From WHTX01 sp038255145 (GTDB lineage: Bacteria > Actinomycetota > Acidimicrobiia > Acidimicrobiales > CAIXPF01), in contig JBBSLP010000019.1 of the NCBI GenBank assembly GCA_038255145.1, positions 1 to 64,000 of the forward strand: 64,000 bases of DNA, read 5' to 3'. The notes below the pieces were generated by a model, which had not been told where the DNA came from, searched no databases, and saw only the letters and a list, made by a program, of their open reading frames with translations. Below are positions 32,642-41,064 of the stretch, one piece after another (the stretch's first letter is position 1; every line of letters begins with the position of its first letter). The position numbers were made by a program, and so were the translations under genes.

Positions 32642-33850
32642 TCAGTCTCCGCCGAGGTAGTCACGCGACGCCTTGCGGAACAGCACGCGTCGCACCTCGT
32701 CACCGAGTTGGCCCAGTTCGGCCAGCAACTCGGCCGCCCGGGTCCCGTCACCACGACCCCGCTTGGGCAGGAAGGGGGCCACCACCTGCTGGAACAGGGC
32801 GAGCTCGCGGTCGGCCGCGCTGCGGTACAGGCGCAGGTGGCGGGCCTCGATCCCGTGTTGGCGGAACCGGGCCGCCAGCTCGGCCACGGCCAACTCGTCG
32901 GCGTCGTAGAGCACCTCGTCACCCACGTGGCGACCGACGAGCAGGCCGAAGCGCTCGAGCTCGCCCAGTTCGGCGTCGTCCAGGCCGGTGCGGGACCCGA
33001 GCTCGTCGCGCGTCAGCTGCACCTCGGCGTCGAAGGCGTCTCCAGGGGCGTCCACAGGCTCGACGACGTCACCGACACCGTCACCGGGGCCCTCGTCGGC
33101 GCGGCCATCGGCACCCTCGTCGGGGGCGGGCACCACGACGGCGCCATCCACCCCGTCGGCCTCGCCCGACCGGGCCATGGGCTCGGGCTCGTAGCGAGCC
33201 GGGCGCGTACCGTGGCGGCTCGAACGCCTGGCCACGGGCTCGGCGTGGTCGCGACCGGTCAGACCACTCCACTCGGGCAGGGCCCCCGGGCCGGGACCAC
33301 GGCTGCCGGGCTCGACGGGAGCGTCGGTGTCACCGCCGGTCCCAGGGTCGACGGTCCCGGGGTCGGCCGACTCCGGCTCGGCCACGTCGGGGAACAGGGA
33401 CTGGCTGATCGGAGCCCCCAGGGAGCCGTTGCCCGCGGCGGGCTCCACCTCGCCGTCCGTCACCACCGTCGGGATCACGGGGTCGGCCCCGCCGGCATCG
33501 ACCGGCTGGTCACCGCCCGGCTCCCCGCCACCGGCGGGATCGGCCGCCGCGGTCACCTCGGGTCGCACCGACCCGTCGCCGGGCTCGAGAGGTTCGAGGT
33601 CGAGGGGACCGGCCTCGAGGCGGTCCTTGATGACCTTGAGGGGCAGGAAGTGGTCCCGCTGCTGGGTGAGGATCCAGCGCAGGCGGGCCAGGTCGACGTC
33701 GTAGAACTTGCGGTAGCCCGAGGGGGTGCGCTCGGGCTCGAGCAGGCCCTGGCTCTCGAGGAAGCGGATCTTGGAGATGGTGACGTCGGGGAACTCGCCC
33801 TGGAGGAGGGCCAGCACCTCACCGATGGACAGGTGGGGTCGATCGCTCAT
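32642..33850 (-). CDS. ftsR: MerR-family regulator, FtsR-like, with long linker
   Basis: A 402-residue regulator in the place of Rv1828/FtsR, a MerR-type activator of ftsZ in Corynebacterium. The N-terminal winged helix (residues 5-80: LSIGEVLALLQGEFPDVTISKIRFLESQGLL, then RTPSGYRKFYDVDLARLRWILTQQ) matches that family closely. FtsR proteins are about 250 residues; here an Asp/Pro/Gly-rich disordered linker of about 170 residues (about 95-265) separates it from a conserved C-terminal helical domain (RDELGSRTGLDDAELGELERFGLL...). The ATG at 33850 begins the family N-terminus. The symbol is by homology and synteny. Confidence 0.82.
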   Translation of the reverse strand: MSDRPHLSIGEVLALLQGEFPDVTISKIRFLESQGLLEPERTPSGYRKFYDVDLARLRWILTQQRDHFLPLKVIKDRLEAGPLDLEPLEPGDGSVRPEVTAAADPAGGGEPGGDQPVDAGGADPVIPTVVTDGEVEPAAGNGSLGAPISQSLFPDVAEPESADPGTVDPGTGGDTDAPVEPGSRGPGPGALPEWSGLTGRDHAEPVARRSSRHGTRPARYEPEPMARSGEADGVDGAVVVPAPDEGADGRADEGPGDGVGDVVEPVDAPGDAFDAEVQLTRDELGSRTGLDDAELGELERFGLLVGRHVGDEVLYDADELAVAELAARFRQHGIEARHLRLYRSAADRELALFQQVVAPFLPKRGRGDGTRAAELLAELGQLGDEVRRVLFRKASRDYLGGD

Positions 33851-33887
33851 CCGAACGCCGATCCGATCCCTGCTGCGACGGCCACGG

Positions 33888-34367
33888 CTAGTGCCCACCA
33901 GACTCGACCGGGGCGATGAACACGAGCTTGAACTTGCCCACCTGCACCTCGTCGCCCGAGGTCAGCCAGGTCTGGTCGACCCGCGAGCGGTTCACGTAGG
34001 TGCCGTTCAGCGAGCCCACGTCGCGCAGCAGGTAGCGGCCACCGGTGAAGCTGATCTCGGCGTGGCGGCGGGACACGGTGACGTCGTCGAGGAAGATGGC
34101 GCTCTCCGGGTGCCGGCCCAGGCTGACCAGGGCCTGGGTGAGAGGGATGCGGGCGCCCACGTTGGGGCCCCGGGCCACCACGAGCACCCCCTCCTGGCCC
34201 GCCTCGGGCGCGCTGAGCACCGCGGCGGTCTCGTCGCCCTCCAGGCGGAGGCTGATGGTCGCCGTGTTGTCGTCCCGGGGCGCCTCGAGCGGGGCCCCGC
34301 ACGAGGCGCAGAACTTCGACCCTGCGGGGTTGCGGTTGCCGCACCTCGGACATGGCACCTCGGTCAC
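33888..34367 (-). CDS. FHA-domain protein, GarA-like, with N-terminal zinc ribbon
   Basis: A 159-residue protein in the place of GarA (Rv1827). The FHA domain (about residues 65-155) has the phosphothreonine-binding residues in SLGRHPESAIFLDDVTVSRRHAEI and GSLNGTYVNRSRV, very close to GarA. The N-terminus differs: instead of the short tail with the phosphorylated ETTS motif it has a zinc ribbon (CPRCGNRN...CASCG), then DDNTATISLRL. GTG 34367 has GGAGG about 9 bases upstream. GarA controls glutamate and TCA flux through kinase-dependent phosphorylation; here the self-inhibitory tail seems replaced. Confidence 0.85.
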   Translation of the reverse strand: MTEVPCPRCGNRNPAGSKFCASCGAPLEAPRDDNTATISLRLEGDETAAVLSAPEAGQEGVLVVARGPNVGARIPLTQALVSLGRHPESAIFLDDVTVSRRHAEISFTGGRYLLRDVGSLNGTYVNRSRVDQTWLTSGDEVQVGKFKLVFIAPVESGGH

Positions 34368-34387
34368 GCCCTCCACCTCCTGGCCGC

Positions 34388-34768
34388 TCAACCCTCGATC
34401 AGCGCTCGGTAGCCCTCGGCGTCGAGGAGGCCGACGACCTCGTCGGGGTCCGTCAGTTCGATCACGCAGATCCACCCTTCGCCATAGGGCTCCTCGTTGA
34501 TCTTCTCCGGGTTGTCGACCAGATCGGTGTTCACCTCGACCACCGTCCCCCCCACAGGGGCGTAGATCTCCGAGACGGACTTGGTGGACTCGACCTCGCT
34601 GAAGGAATCGCCCCCGGAGACCACCCGACCCACCTCGGGGAGCTCGACGTACACCACGTCCCCCAGGGCATCCTGGGCGTAGTCCGTGATGCCGATGCGG
34701 ACCTTGCCGTCCTCCAGCCGGGTCCACTCGTGATCCGGCGAGTACCGGAGCTCCTGGGGGATGTTCAT
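34388..34768 (-). CDS. gcvH: Glycine cleavage system H protein
   Basis: A 126-residue lipoyl-carrier protein of the glycine cleavage complex, shuttling the aminomethyl group between P, T and L proteins. The lipoyl lysine is Lys63 in VESTKSVSEIYAP; the surrounding beta sandwich and C-terminal GWICVIELTDPDEV are standard. The length is normal. The ATG at 34768 is preferred over the ATG six bases upstream because the TAGCGT box is 8 bases before it. First gene of the block whose order matches Rv1826-Rv1830; gcvT and gcvP are not nearby. Confidence 0.93.
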   Translation of the reverse strand: MNIPQELRYSPDHEWTRLEDGKVRIGITDYAQDALGDVVYVELPEVGRVVSGGDSFSEVESTKSVSEIYAPVGGTVVEVNTDLVDNPEKINEEPYGEGWICVIELTDPDEVVGLLDAEGYRALIEG

Positions 34769-34776
34769 GGGCATCG

Positions 34777-34782
34777 ACGCTA
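34777..34782 (-). promoter_or_regulatory. -10 box, leaderless gcvH
   Basis: TAGCGT read leftward, 8 bases before the ATG at 34768 (2 bases before the alternative ATG at 34774). Confidence 0.55.
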
Positions 34783-34841
34783 TCGGACGCGCCCCCCCGC
34801 AGGACGGTCCGTGACGTCGCGCCAACGGCGCAGCCTGGACG

Positions 34842-37325
34842 TCAGCGCACGAGCTGGCGGATCCTGAGCACGTACTCGCGGGCCAGGCGGCGGGCGTCGG
34901 CGTCCGAGCGGCCTTCGGCGTAGACGTGGGTGATGGCGTCCTCGGGGTCGGGCAGGGCCAGGACCCAGCCCTCGTCGTGGAGGACCTTGACCCCGTCCAC
35001 CAGCACCGTGGGCCGCCGTGCCGTCTCCACCAGGGTGCGCATGACGGTGCCCTTCTGGTCCCACGGGGTCACCACCGTCTCGTGGACCACGTGCACCCGG
35101 GGCAGCTCGTCGACCACCTCGGACAGGGGGATGCGGTGGTGGGCCAACAGGTCCAGCATCTTGACCAGGGCCGCAGCCGCGTCGAAGGAGGGCAGGAAGC
35201 CGGGGATGATGTAGCCGCCGTCGAGGCTGGCGGCGAAGCCCACCCCGGGCACGGTCGAGGCCTCGTTGAGGGCGGGGACCGACATCTTGGTCAGCTCGAC
35301 CGAGACCCCCCGCTCGCCGGCCAGGCGGGCGGCCACATCGGTCACCCCCACGGGCAGGGCGATGCGGTCCCCCAGCAGGTGGTCCGACACCAGGCGCACG
35401 AAGGCCAACAGCGACGAGGTGTCCGACAGCACCCGGCCCTGGTCGTCCACGAAGGTGATGCGCTCGCCGTCGGGGTCGAGCACGGCGCCGAGCTGTGCCC
35501 CCGAGGACCGCACCAGGCTGGCCACCTGCTCGGCGTGGACCCGGGCGTCGAAGTCGATGACCCCCGAGGTCGACGTGTAGGGGTTCACGGCCAGCACCTC
35601 GGCCTGCAGCTTGGCCAGCACGTTGGGCATGACCAGGGAGGCGGTGCCGTAGGAGTAGTCGACGACCACCTTGAACCGGGTGGCGGCGATGAGGCCCACG
35701 TCGACGGTGGCCTGCAGGGCCGACGCGTACTGCTCGACGATGCGGGAGGGGAAGCCGATGTCGCCGATGTCCGAGGGCAGGACCCGGCGGAAGTCCTCGC
35801 GGTGGAACAGCCGCTCCACCTTGCGCTGGGTGTCCTCGGACAGGTCGGCGCCGTTGGGGTCGAAGAAGCGCACCTGCACCGACTGGGCGTCGCCGTCGTT
35901 GATGCGCACGGTCAGGCCCCCCGAGGCCCACCCCTGGCGGATGGCGAAGCGGGTGACGGGCACCGAGGCGACCTCGAGGTCGACCACGTTGACCCCGCCC
36001 GAGTTCAGCCCGGCCATCAGGGCCCGCTTGAGCATGCGGGCCGAGCGCGACGTGTCCCGGGAGGTGACCACGGTGGCGTCGATCTTGAGGGCCGACGCGT
36101 AGGCCATGGCCAGGCGCACGGTCAGCTCGGGGGTGATGTCGACGTTGGCCAGGCCGCTGACCCCCTCGCGCCCGAACAGGCTGCGGGCCCCCTTGGACTC
36201 CCACACGATGGACGAGTTGATGACGGCACCGGTCTCGACCGTCTTGAACGGGTACACCTTGACGTCGGTGCCGATGAAGGCGTCGTCGGCCACGAAGCAC
36301 TCGTCGCCGAGCACGGCACCCTCGTCGACCCGCACCCCCCGACGCAGGTCACAGGCCCGGCCCACGATGGCGCCCCGCAACCGGGAGCCCTCGCCGATGT
36401 AGGTGTTGTCGTGCACGACCATGCGGTCGAGGTCCACGTCACGCCGCACCCGCACGTTCTGGCCCAGCACCACGTACTCGCCCAGGCGGGCCCCCGCGGT
36501 GATGCGGCAGTTGTCCCCGATGAGGGCGGGGCCCTCGACGCGGGCGTCGGGGTGGATCTCGGCCCCCTCCCCCACCCACACCCCGGGGCCGATCTGGAAC
36601 CCGGGCAGGTCGACCCGGACCTTGCCGTCGAGGATGTCCTTGTGGGCCCGCACGTAGGCCTCGAGGGTGCCCACGTCCTCCCAGTAGCCCTCGCCCACCG
36701 AGCCGAAGATGGGAGCGCCCGCCTCGAGCAGGGCGGGGAACACCTCGGCGGAGAAGTCCACGGGCCGCCCGCTGGGGATGTGGTCGAAGATCTCGGGCTC
36801 GAGGACGAAGATGCCCGTGTTGATGGTGTCGGAGAACACCTGGCCCCACGTCGGCTTCTCCAGGAAGCGCTCGATGGAGCCGTCCTCGCGGGTGATGACG
36901 ATGCCGAACTCGAGGGGGTTCTCCACCCGCACCAGGCCGATGGTGGCCAGGGCGCCGGCCTTCTCGTGCACGGCCACGATCTTGGACAGGTCGATGTCGG
37001 TGAGCACGTCGCCGGAGATGACCAGGAAGCGCTCGTCGAGCTCGTCCCTGGCGTTGAGCACCGACCCCGCCGTGCCCAGGGGGGATTCCTCGGTGGCGTA
37101 GACCATGCGCACGCCGTACTCGGACCCGTCCCCGAAGTAGGTGCGGATGGCGTTGGCCCGGTAGGCCACGGTGACGACGATCTCGTCGAAGCCGTGCTTG
37201 CGCAGCAGGCCGACGACGTGCTCCATCATGGGCCGGTTGGCCAGGGGGATCATCGGCTTGGGCAGGTTGGAGGTGAGGGGGCGCAAGCGCGAGCCTTCAC
37301 CGCCGGCCATGATGACGGCTTTCAC
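34842..37325 (-). CDS. Sugar-1-P nucleotidyltransferase fused to degenerate phosphomannomutase-like domain
   Basis: An 827-residue protein. Residues 1-235 are a nucleotidyltransferase (MAGGEGSRLRPLTSNLPKPM at the N-terminus, SGDVLTDIDL, GYWEDVGT). About 255-370 is a left-handed beta-helix. About 375-827 has the phosphohexomutase fold, opening FGREGVSGLANVDITPEL. The nucleotidyltransferase residues look active (mannose-1-P guanylyl or related). In the mutase part the usual catalytic TASHNP, metal-binding DGDADR and sugar-binding GExSGH motifs read VRINDGD, DPDGER and AASLDGG, so mutase activity is doubtful. The GTG at 37325 follows a TAGGTT box. Likely role: supply of nucleotide sugar for the envelope. 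Confidence 0.85.
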   Translation of the reverse strand: MKAVIMAGGEGSRLRPLTSNLPKPMIPLANRPMMEHVVGLLRKHGFDEIVVTVAYRANAIRTYFGDGSEYGVRMVYATEESPLGTAGSVLNARDELDERFLVISGDVLTDIDLSKIVAVHEKAGALATIGLVRVENPLEFGIVITREDGSIERFLEKPTWGQVFSDTINTGIFVLEPEIFDHIPSGRPVDFSAEVFPALLEAGAPIFGSVGEGYWEDVGTLEAYVRAHKDILDGKVRVDLPGFQIGPGVWVGEGAEIHPDARVEGPALIGDNCRITAGARLGEYVVLGQNVRVRRDVDLDRMVVHDNTYIGEGSRLRGAIVGRACDLRRGVRVDEGAVLGDECFVADDAFIGTDVKVYPFKTVETGAVINSSIVWESKGARSLFGREGVSGLANVDITPELTVRLAMAYASALKIDATVVTSRDTSRSARMLKRALMAGLNSGGVNVVDLEVASVPVTRFAIRQGWASGGLTVRINDGDAQSVQVRFFDPNGADLSEDTQRKVERLFHREDFRRVLPSDIGDIGFPSRIVEQYASALQATVDVGLIAATRFKVVVDYSYGTASLVMPNVLAKLQAEVLAVNPYTSTSGVIDFDARVHAEQVASLVRSSGAQLGAVLDPDGERITFVDDQGRVLSDTSSLLAFVRLVSDHLLGDRIALPVGVTDVAARLAGERGVSVELTKMSVPALNEASTVPGVGFAASLDGGYIIPGFLPSFDAAAALVKMLDLLAHHRIPLSEVVDELPRVHVVHETVVTPWDQKGTVMRTLVETARRPTVLVDGVKVLHDEGWVLALPDPEDAITHVYAEGRSDADARRLAREYVLRIRQLVR

Positions 37326-37333
37326 GCGCGCAC

Positions 37334-37339
37334 AACCTA
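37334..37339 (-). promoter_or_regulatory. -10 box, leaderless nucleotidyltransferase
   Basis: TAGGTT read leftward, 8 bases before the GTG at 37325. Confidence 0.55.
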
Positions 37340-37380
37340 CTCGGGTGCCGTGCCCGCTCCCCAAGCTGGCCCGACCGCGC

Positions 37381-38001
37381 TCAGCCCGCCCGGCCCGCCT
37401 TCACCGCAGCGCGGGCCAGGGGCACGTACAGCACCAGGGCCACGTAGCTGGCCACCAGCCCGGGGATGGCGAACACCCAGGCCAGCACGTCCATGGCCGG
37501 CGCGTAGGACAGCGTCGAGGCCCCGGCCAGCCACAGCGGGAAGGCGAACATCATGGCGAAGGTGCCGGCCTTGCCCCACCAGGTCACGTCGATGCGCCGG
37601 GCCCCCAGGGACGCCAGCACCAGGGCGGCCGCGGCCACCAGTGCCTCGCGGGCGAGCACGACCACGCCGAACCACAGGGGGGCCGAGCCGTCGACGAGGA
37701 TGGAGGTCGTGCCCACGATGAGCAGCAGGCGGTCGGCCACGGGGTCGAGCACCTTGCCCAGCTCGGACACCTGGTGCAGGTGGCGGGCCAGGTAGCCGTC
37801 GACGAAGTCGGTCATGCCCAGCACGGCCAGCAGCCAGGCCGCCGCGGCCCGGTTCTCCCGGCCGAAGAGCAGGTAGACGAAGACGGGGATGCAGCACAGC
37901 CGCAGCACCGACAACACGTTGGGCACGGTGAGCACGGCGCTGGTGTCGGTGCCCGACGCCTCTCCCCCCGACCGGTCCCCCGGAGCCACGGTCGACGACA
38001 C
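37381..38001 (-). CDS. CDP-alcohol phosphatidyltransferase (PgsA-like)
   Basis: A 206-residue integral-membrane enzyme that couples CDP-diacylglycerol to an alcohol such as glycerol-3-phosphate. The CDP-alcohol phosphatidyltransferase signature DG-x2-AR-x8-G-x3-D-x3-D is complete in DGYLARHLHQVSELGKVLD followed by PVAD. Six hydrophobic segments are visible after an unusually long polar N-terminus of about 25 residues. The GTG start at 38001 is set by the TACGCT box. Whether the product is phosphatidylglycerol phosphate, cardiolipin or phosphatidylinositol phosphate cannot be decided. Divergent from the HIT gene. Confidence 0.87.
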   Translation of the reverse strand: MSSTVAPGDRSGGEASGTDTSAVLTVPNVLSVLRLCCIPVFVYLLFGRENRAAAAWLLAVLGMTDFVDGYLARHLHQVSELGKVLDPVADRLLLIVGTTSILVDGSAPLWFGVVVLAREALVAAAALVLASLGARRIDVTWWGKAGTFAMMFAFPLWLAGASTLSYAPAMDVLAWVFAIPGLVASYVALVLYVPLARAAVKAGRAG

Positions 38002-38009
38002 GGCCAGTG

Positions 38010-38015
38010 AGCGTA
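38010..38015 (-). promoter_or_regulatory. -10 box, leaderless pgsA-like gene
   Basis: TACGCT read leftward, 8 bases before the GTG at 38001. Confidence 0.55.
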
Positions 38016-38059
38016 CCCCAGGGGGGTGGGTGCCCCCGGGCCCGGCCTGTCCGAAGGGC

Positions 38060-38065
38060 TACCCT
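38060..38065 (+). promoter_or_regulatory. -10 box, leaderless HIT gene
   Basis: TACCCT, 8 bases before the ATG at 38074. Confidence 0.55.
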
Positions 38066-38073
38066 GCGCCGCC

Positions 38074-38496
38074 ATGGCCAGCCTGTTAACCCGCATCATC
38101 GAGGGCGAGCTCCCGGGGCGCTTCGTGTGGCGGGACGACCGCGCCGTCGCCTTCCTCACCATCAACCCCGTGCAGCCCGGTCACACCCTGGTGGTGCCCC
38201 GGGTCGAGGTCGACCACTGGCTCGACCTCGACGACGAGACCGTGTCGCACCTGACGCTCGTGGCCCGCAGCATCGGCCGGGCCCAGCAGGCGGCCTTCCC
38301 CTGTGTGCGGGTGGGCCTGCTCATCGCCGGGTTCGACGTCCCCCACGTCCACCTGCACGTCCTGCCCCTGCAGTCCATGGCCGACATCGACCTGGCCCGG
38401 ACCCAGACAAACCCCGACCCCGCCGACCTCGACGACGCCGCGTCGCGCCTGCGGGCCACGCTGACCGCCCAGGGCCACACCCAAGCCCGCCCCTGA
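38074..38496 (+). CDS. HIT-family nucleotide-binding protein
   Basis: A 140-residue histidine-triad protein of the Hint branch that hydrolyses adenosine phosphoramidates or dinucleotides. The triad His91-Val-His93-Leu-His95 is in DVPHVHLHVLP, and the N-terminal IIEGELPGRFVWRDD and TLVVPRVEVDHW are typical. The frame is open further upstream, but the ATG at 38074 matches the family start and follows a leaderless box. Physiological substrate unknown. Confidence 0.9.
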   Translation: MASLLTRIIEGELPGRFVWRDDRAVAFLTINPVQPGHTLVVPRVEVDHWLDLDDETVSHLTLVARSIGRAQQAAFPCVRVGLLIAGFDVPHVHLHVLPLQSMADIDLARTQTNPDPADLDDAASRLRATLTAQGHTQARP

Positions 38497-38529
38497 CGAC
38501 CTTCGGGCGCCCCGGGGCTCGTGACCGGG

Positions 38530-40002
38530 TCAGCCGGGGGGTTCGGGGGTGCGCTCGTAGAGGAGGATGCCGCCCCCGGTGTACGCGGTGCTGAAGTCGG
38601 TCGGGGGGCCCTCGACCAGGGGATCGTCGGGGGGCAGCTCGGCCACCTCGAGGAGGAGGAAGTCGATGCCACTGCCCCCGGGGGTGATGTCGCGTGACGA
38701 GCGCAGCAGCTCGATGACCTCACGCCGGGCCACCAAGGCCAACACCCCCGGGGTGGCCTGCACCGCGGCCCGGTCGGGGATGCGGGACACGGCGTCGAGG
38801 CGGGCCCTGTCGGCCTGGTCACGCGCCCCCCAGCCCCAGGGGTGGGCGTAGGGCGAGGCCACCGACCAGGCCACGTTGAAGGTCAGCGCCACCAGCACCA
38901 GGGCGGCCACCACCCGTGTCGGCACCGACACCCGCTCGAGCGTGGGCCGGCCCAGGCGCACCAGGCCGAAGGCGGCGCCGGCCACCAGGAAGGGCAGCAT
39001 GGGCGCGGCCAGGGTGGTCATGCGCACGTCGGGGGGCACGTCGGACACGGCCACGAAGAACGCCCACGGAGCGACGAGGGCCAACCACCGACCCGACAAC
39101 AGGGGCAGGAAGCCCAGGGGCACCAGCAACTCGACGGCCAGGTCGAAGTTCTCCCGCCGCACCAACCGCTCCACGGTGTCCACGGGGTGGGCGACGAGCC
39201 GGCCCAGCACCTCGAGCACCCCATGGCCGAGTTGCGCGTAGGCCCCCGGTTCGAGGGCGGAGCCGTCCCCGGCGCCGAGGAAGCCGATGCGCATCGAGGC
39301 CAGCAGCCACACGAGGGCCAGGCCCGTGGTCAGACCGCCGGCGACCCGCCGGCCCCGCACCACCAGCAGGATCCCGAACGCGGCCACGAGCAGGGCCAGG
39401 TCGGCCCGGGCGGCGACCACGACCACGGCGGCGGCCCCGTAGCGCACGGATGAGCCCGTCAGGCCCCGTAGGGCCAGTACCAGGAGGGCAGGGATGGCCA
39501 GGGCCTCGGGATGGAAGTCGGCCAGGTTGAAGTTCTGCAGCACCGGGTGGAGCCCGTAGGCGATGACCAGCGCCGTCGTGGCCCCCACCCGGAGCAGCGC
39601 CACCCGTCGGGCCAGGCGCCACAGGGGAACGGCCCCGTAGGCCACGGCCGCCGACTGGGCCACGAGCAGGGTGGGCTGTATGGGCAGGAAGCGGGTCACC
39701 CAGGCCAGGGGGTAGAAGGCGAAGGACCCGTGCAGGTCCAACAGGTGGGTGCCGGGCACGGTGAGCTCGGGCGGTCGGCCGTGGCTGATCTTCCACGCGG
39801 CCTGGGTGTAGTTGGCCAGGTCGATGCCGTGCTCGAGCATGCGGTTGCGGGCCAGGGCCAGGCCCACGGTGAACAGGAACAGGACCCCGGCCAGGATCCA
39901 CGGCAGGCTGCGATCGGCCCAGTCGCTGTCCAGCCGGGCGTGCCAGCGCAGGCTGACGACCTCGACACGTCGGCGCAGCCGCCGCCAGACCGGTCGCTTC
40001 AC
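38530..40002 (-). CDS. DUF2079 polytopic membrane protein
   Basis: A 490-residue membrane protein of the DUF2079 family, which is distantly related to GT-C sugar transferases. It has about ten membrane segments. The periplasmic loop after the first has RMLEHGIDLANYTQAAWKISHG and the family motifs DLHGSFAFYPLAWVTRF and NLADFHPEALAIPALL. The GTG start (40002) overlaps the SRAP stop, so the two are co-translated. A C-terminal soluble part of about 130 residues ends the protein. Function unknown; an envelope glycan role is inferred from the fold. Confidence 0.78.
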   Translation of the reverse strand: MKRPVWRRLRRRVEVVSLRWHARLDSDWADRSLPWILAGVLFLFTVGLALARNRMLEHGIDLANYTQAAWKISHGRPPELTVPGTHLLDLHGSFAFYPLAWVTRFLPIQPTLLVAQSAAVAYGAVPLWRLARRVALLRVGATTALVIAYGLHPVLQNFNLADFHPEALAIPALLVLALRGLTGSSVRYGAAAVVVVAARADLALLVAAFGILLVVRGRRVAGGLTTGLALVWLLASMRIGFLGAGDGSALEPGAYAQLGHGVLEVLGRLVAHPVDTVERLVRRENFDLAVELLVPLGFLPLLSGRWLALVAPWAFFVAVSDVPPDVRMTTLAAPMLPFLVAGAAFGLVRLGRPTLERVSVPTRVVAALVLVALTFNVAWSVASPYAHPWGWGARDQADRARLDAVSRIPDRAAVQATPGVLALVARREVIELLRSSRDITPGGSGIDFLLLEVAELPPDDPLVEGPPTDFSTAYTGGGILLYERTPEPPG

Positions 40003-40832
40003 CCCTCGTCGCCGGCCGGCGGCAGGTCGAGCAGCAACTGCCCCCGGTCGCCGCGCCCGTCGGGATCGATGTCCTCGACGGGGTCGATCAGCTGGGGCCC
40101 CTCGTTGCGCACGTCGCTGACCAGGGTGCTCACCGGGTGCACGGTGAGCAGGCCATCGGGGGCCGGCGCCAGCAGGCGGGACAGGTCTTCGACGTCGTCG
40201 ACGGTGGGGTCGAGCCAGTGCTCCCAGTGTGAGGGGGCGAGCACGACGGGCATGCGGTCGTGCAGGGGGGCGATGGTGTCGTTGGCCGTGGTGGTGATGA
40301 TGGTGCAGGAGCGCAGCCAGACGTGCCCACCGTGGCCGCCGTGGTCGGCCCCACCGTCGCCGGCGGTGGCGTCGCCCTCGGCCGCGTCGGGCGCGCTGCG
40401 GTCGCGCCACAGCTCCCACAACCCGGCGAAGGCCAGGGGCTCGTCGTCGACCCGGTGGATGAAGTACGGCTGCTTCTTGCGGTGCCCGGCCACCTTGGAC
40501 CACTCGTAGAAGCCGTCGGCGGGGATGAGGCAGCGTCGCCTGGCGAAGGGGCGCTTGAAGGCCGACCCCGTGGTCAGCCCCTCGGCCCGGGCGTTGATCA
40601 TGCGGTTGCCGACGGACACGGCCTTGGCCCAGCTCGGCACCAGGCCCCAGTGGAAGGCGTCGAGCCGACGGGTGCCCCGCTCGCCGCGGCGACCGTCGTC
40701 GTACACGACGTACACGTCGCTCGTCGGGGCGACGTTGTAGTTGGGGCCGCCGAGCTCGACCTCGGGCGGTTGGGCTCCGAAGTACCTGGCCAGCTCGTCA
40801 GGCGGCGACGACGACACGAAGCGCCCGCACAC
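39999..40832 (-). CDS. SRAP-domain abasic-site shielding protein (YedK/HMCES)
   Basis: A 277-residue SOS-response-associated peptidase-like protein that forms a thiazolidine cross-link to abasic sites in single-stranded DNA. The catalytic Cys2 follows the start in MCGRF, exposed after removal of the initiator Met. Other family residues: NYNVAPTSDV, MINARAEG, RCLIPADGFYEW (Glu) and the His in LHDRMPVVL. A loop of about 25 residues rich in Gly/Asp/His (about 150-175) is an insertion. GTG 40832 follows TACGGT by 8 bases. Co-translated with a DUF2079 gene of no obvious connection. Confidence 0.9.
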   Translation of the reverse strand: MCGRFVSSSPPDELARYFGAQPPEVELGGPNYNVAPTSDVYVVYDDGRRGERGTRRLDAFHWGLVPSWAKAVSVGNRMINARAEGLTTGSAFKRPFARRRCLIPADGFYEWSKVAGHRKKQPYFIHRVDDEPLAFAGLWELWRDRSAPDAAEGDATAGDGGADHGGHGGHVWLRSCTIITTTANDTIAPLHDRMPVVLAPSHWEHWLDPTVDDVEDLSRLLAPAPDGLLTVHPVSTLVSDVRNEGPQLIDPVEDIDPDGRGDRGQLLLDLPPAGDEG

Positions 40833-40840
40833 GGGCGCTC

Positions 40841-40846
40841 ACCGTA
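40841..40846 (-). promoter_or_regulatory. -10 box, leaderless SRAP gene
   Basis: TACGGT read leftward, 8 bases before the GTG at 40832. I see no LexA-like operator nearby. Confidence 0.5.
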
Positions 40847-41064
40847 CCGGTTCCACGGCGTCCATGGCTGCCGCCCCGACGGGAGGTCGCGGCTGCTACC
40901 ACGCCGGACGCTGGGCAGATTCACCCATTGTGACCAAATGACCACAAATCGCAGTGTTTCCTCACCCTCGGCGCGCGCCGGCGCCCCCGCCATGGCCGTC
41001 GGCTGCGGGAGCTAGGTTCTGGCCGAGCGGGGCTGCCCGGATGGCCCCCGGAAGGGGACGGCAC

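Noticed and set aside
34926..37721. 931-codon plus-strand frame
   Set aside because: Antisense of the nucleotidyltransferase gene, which has clear domains.
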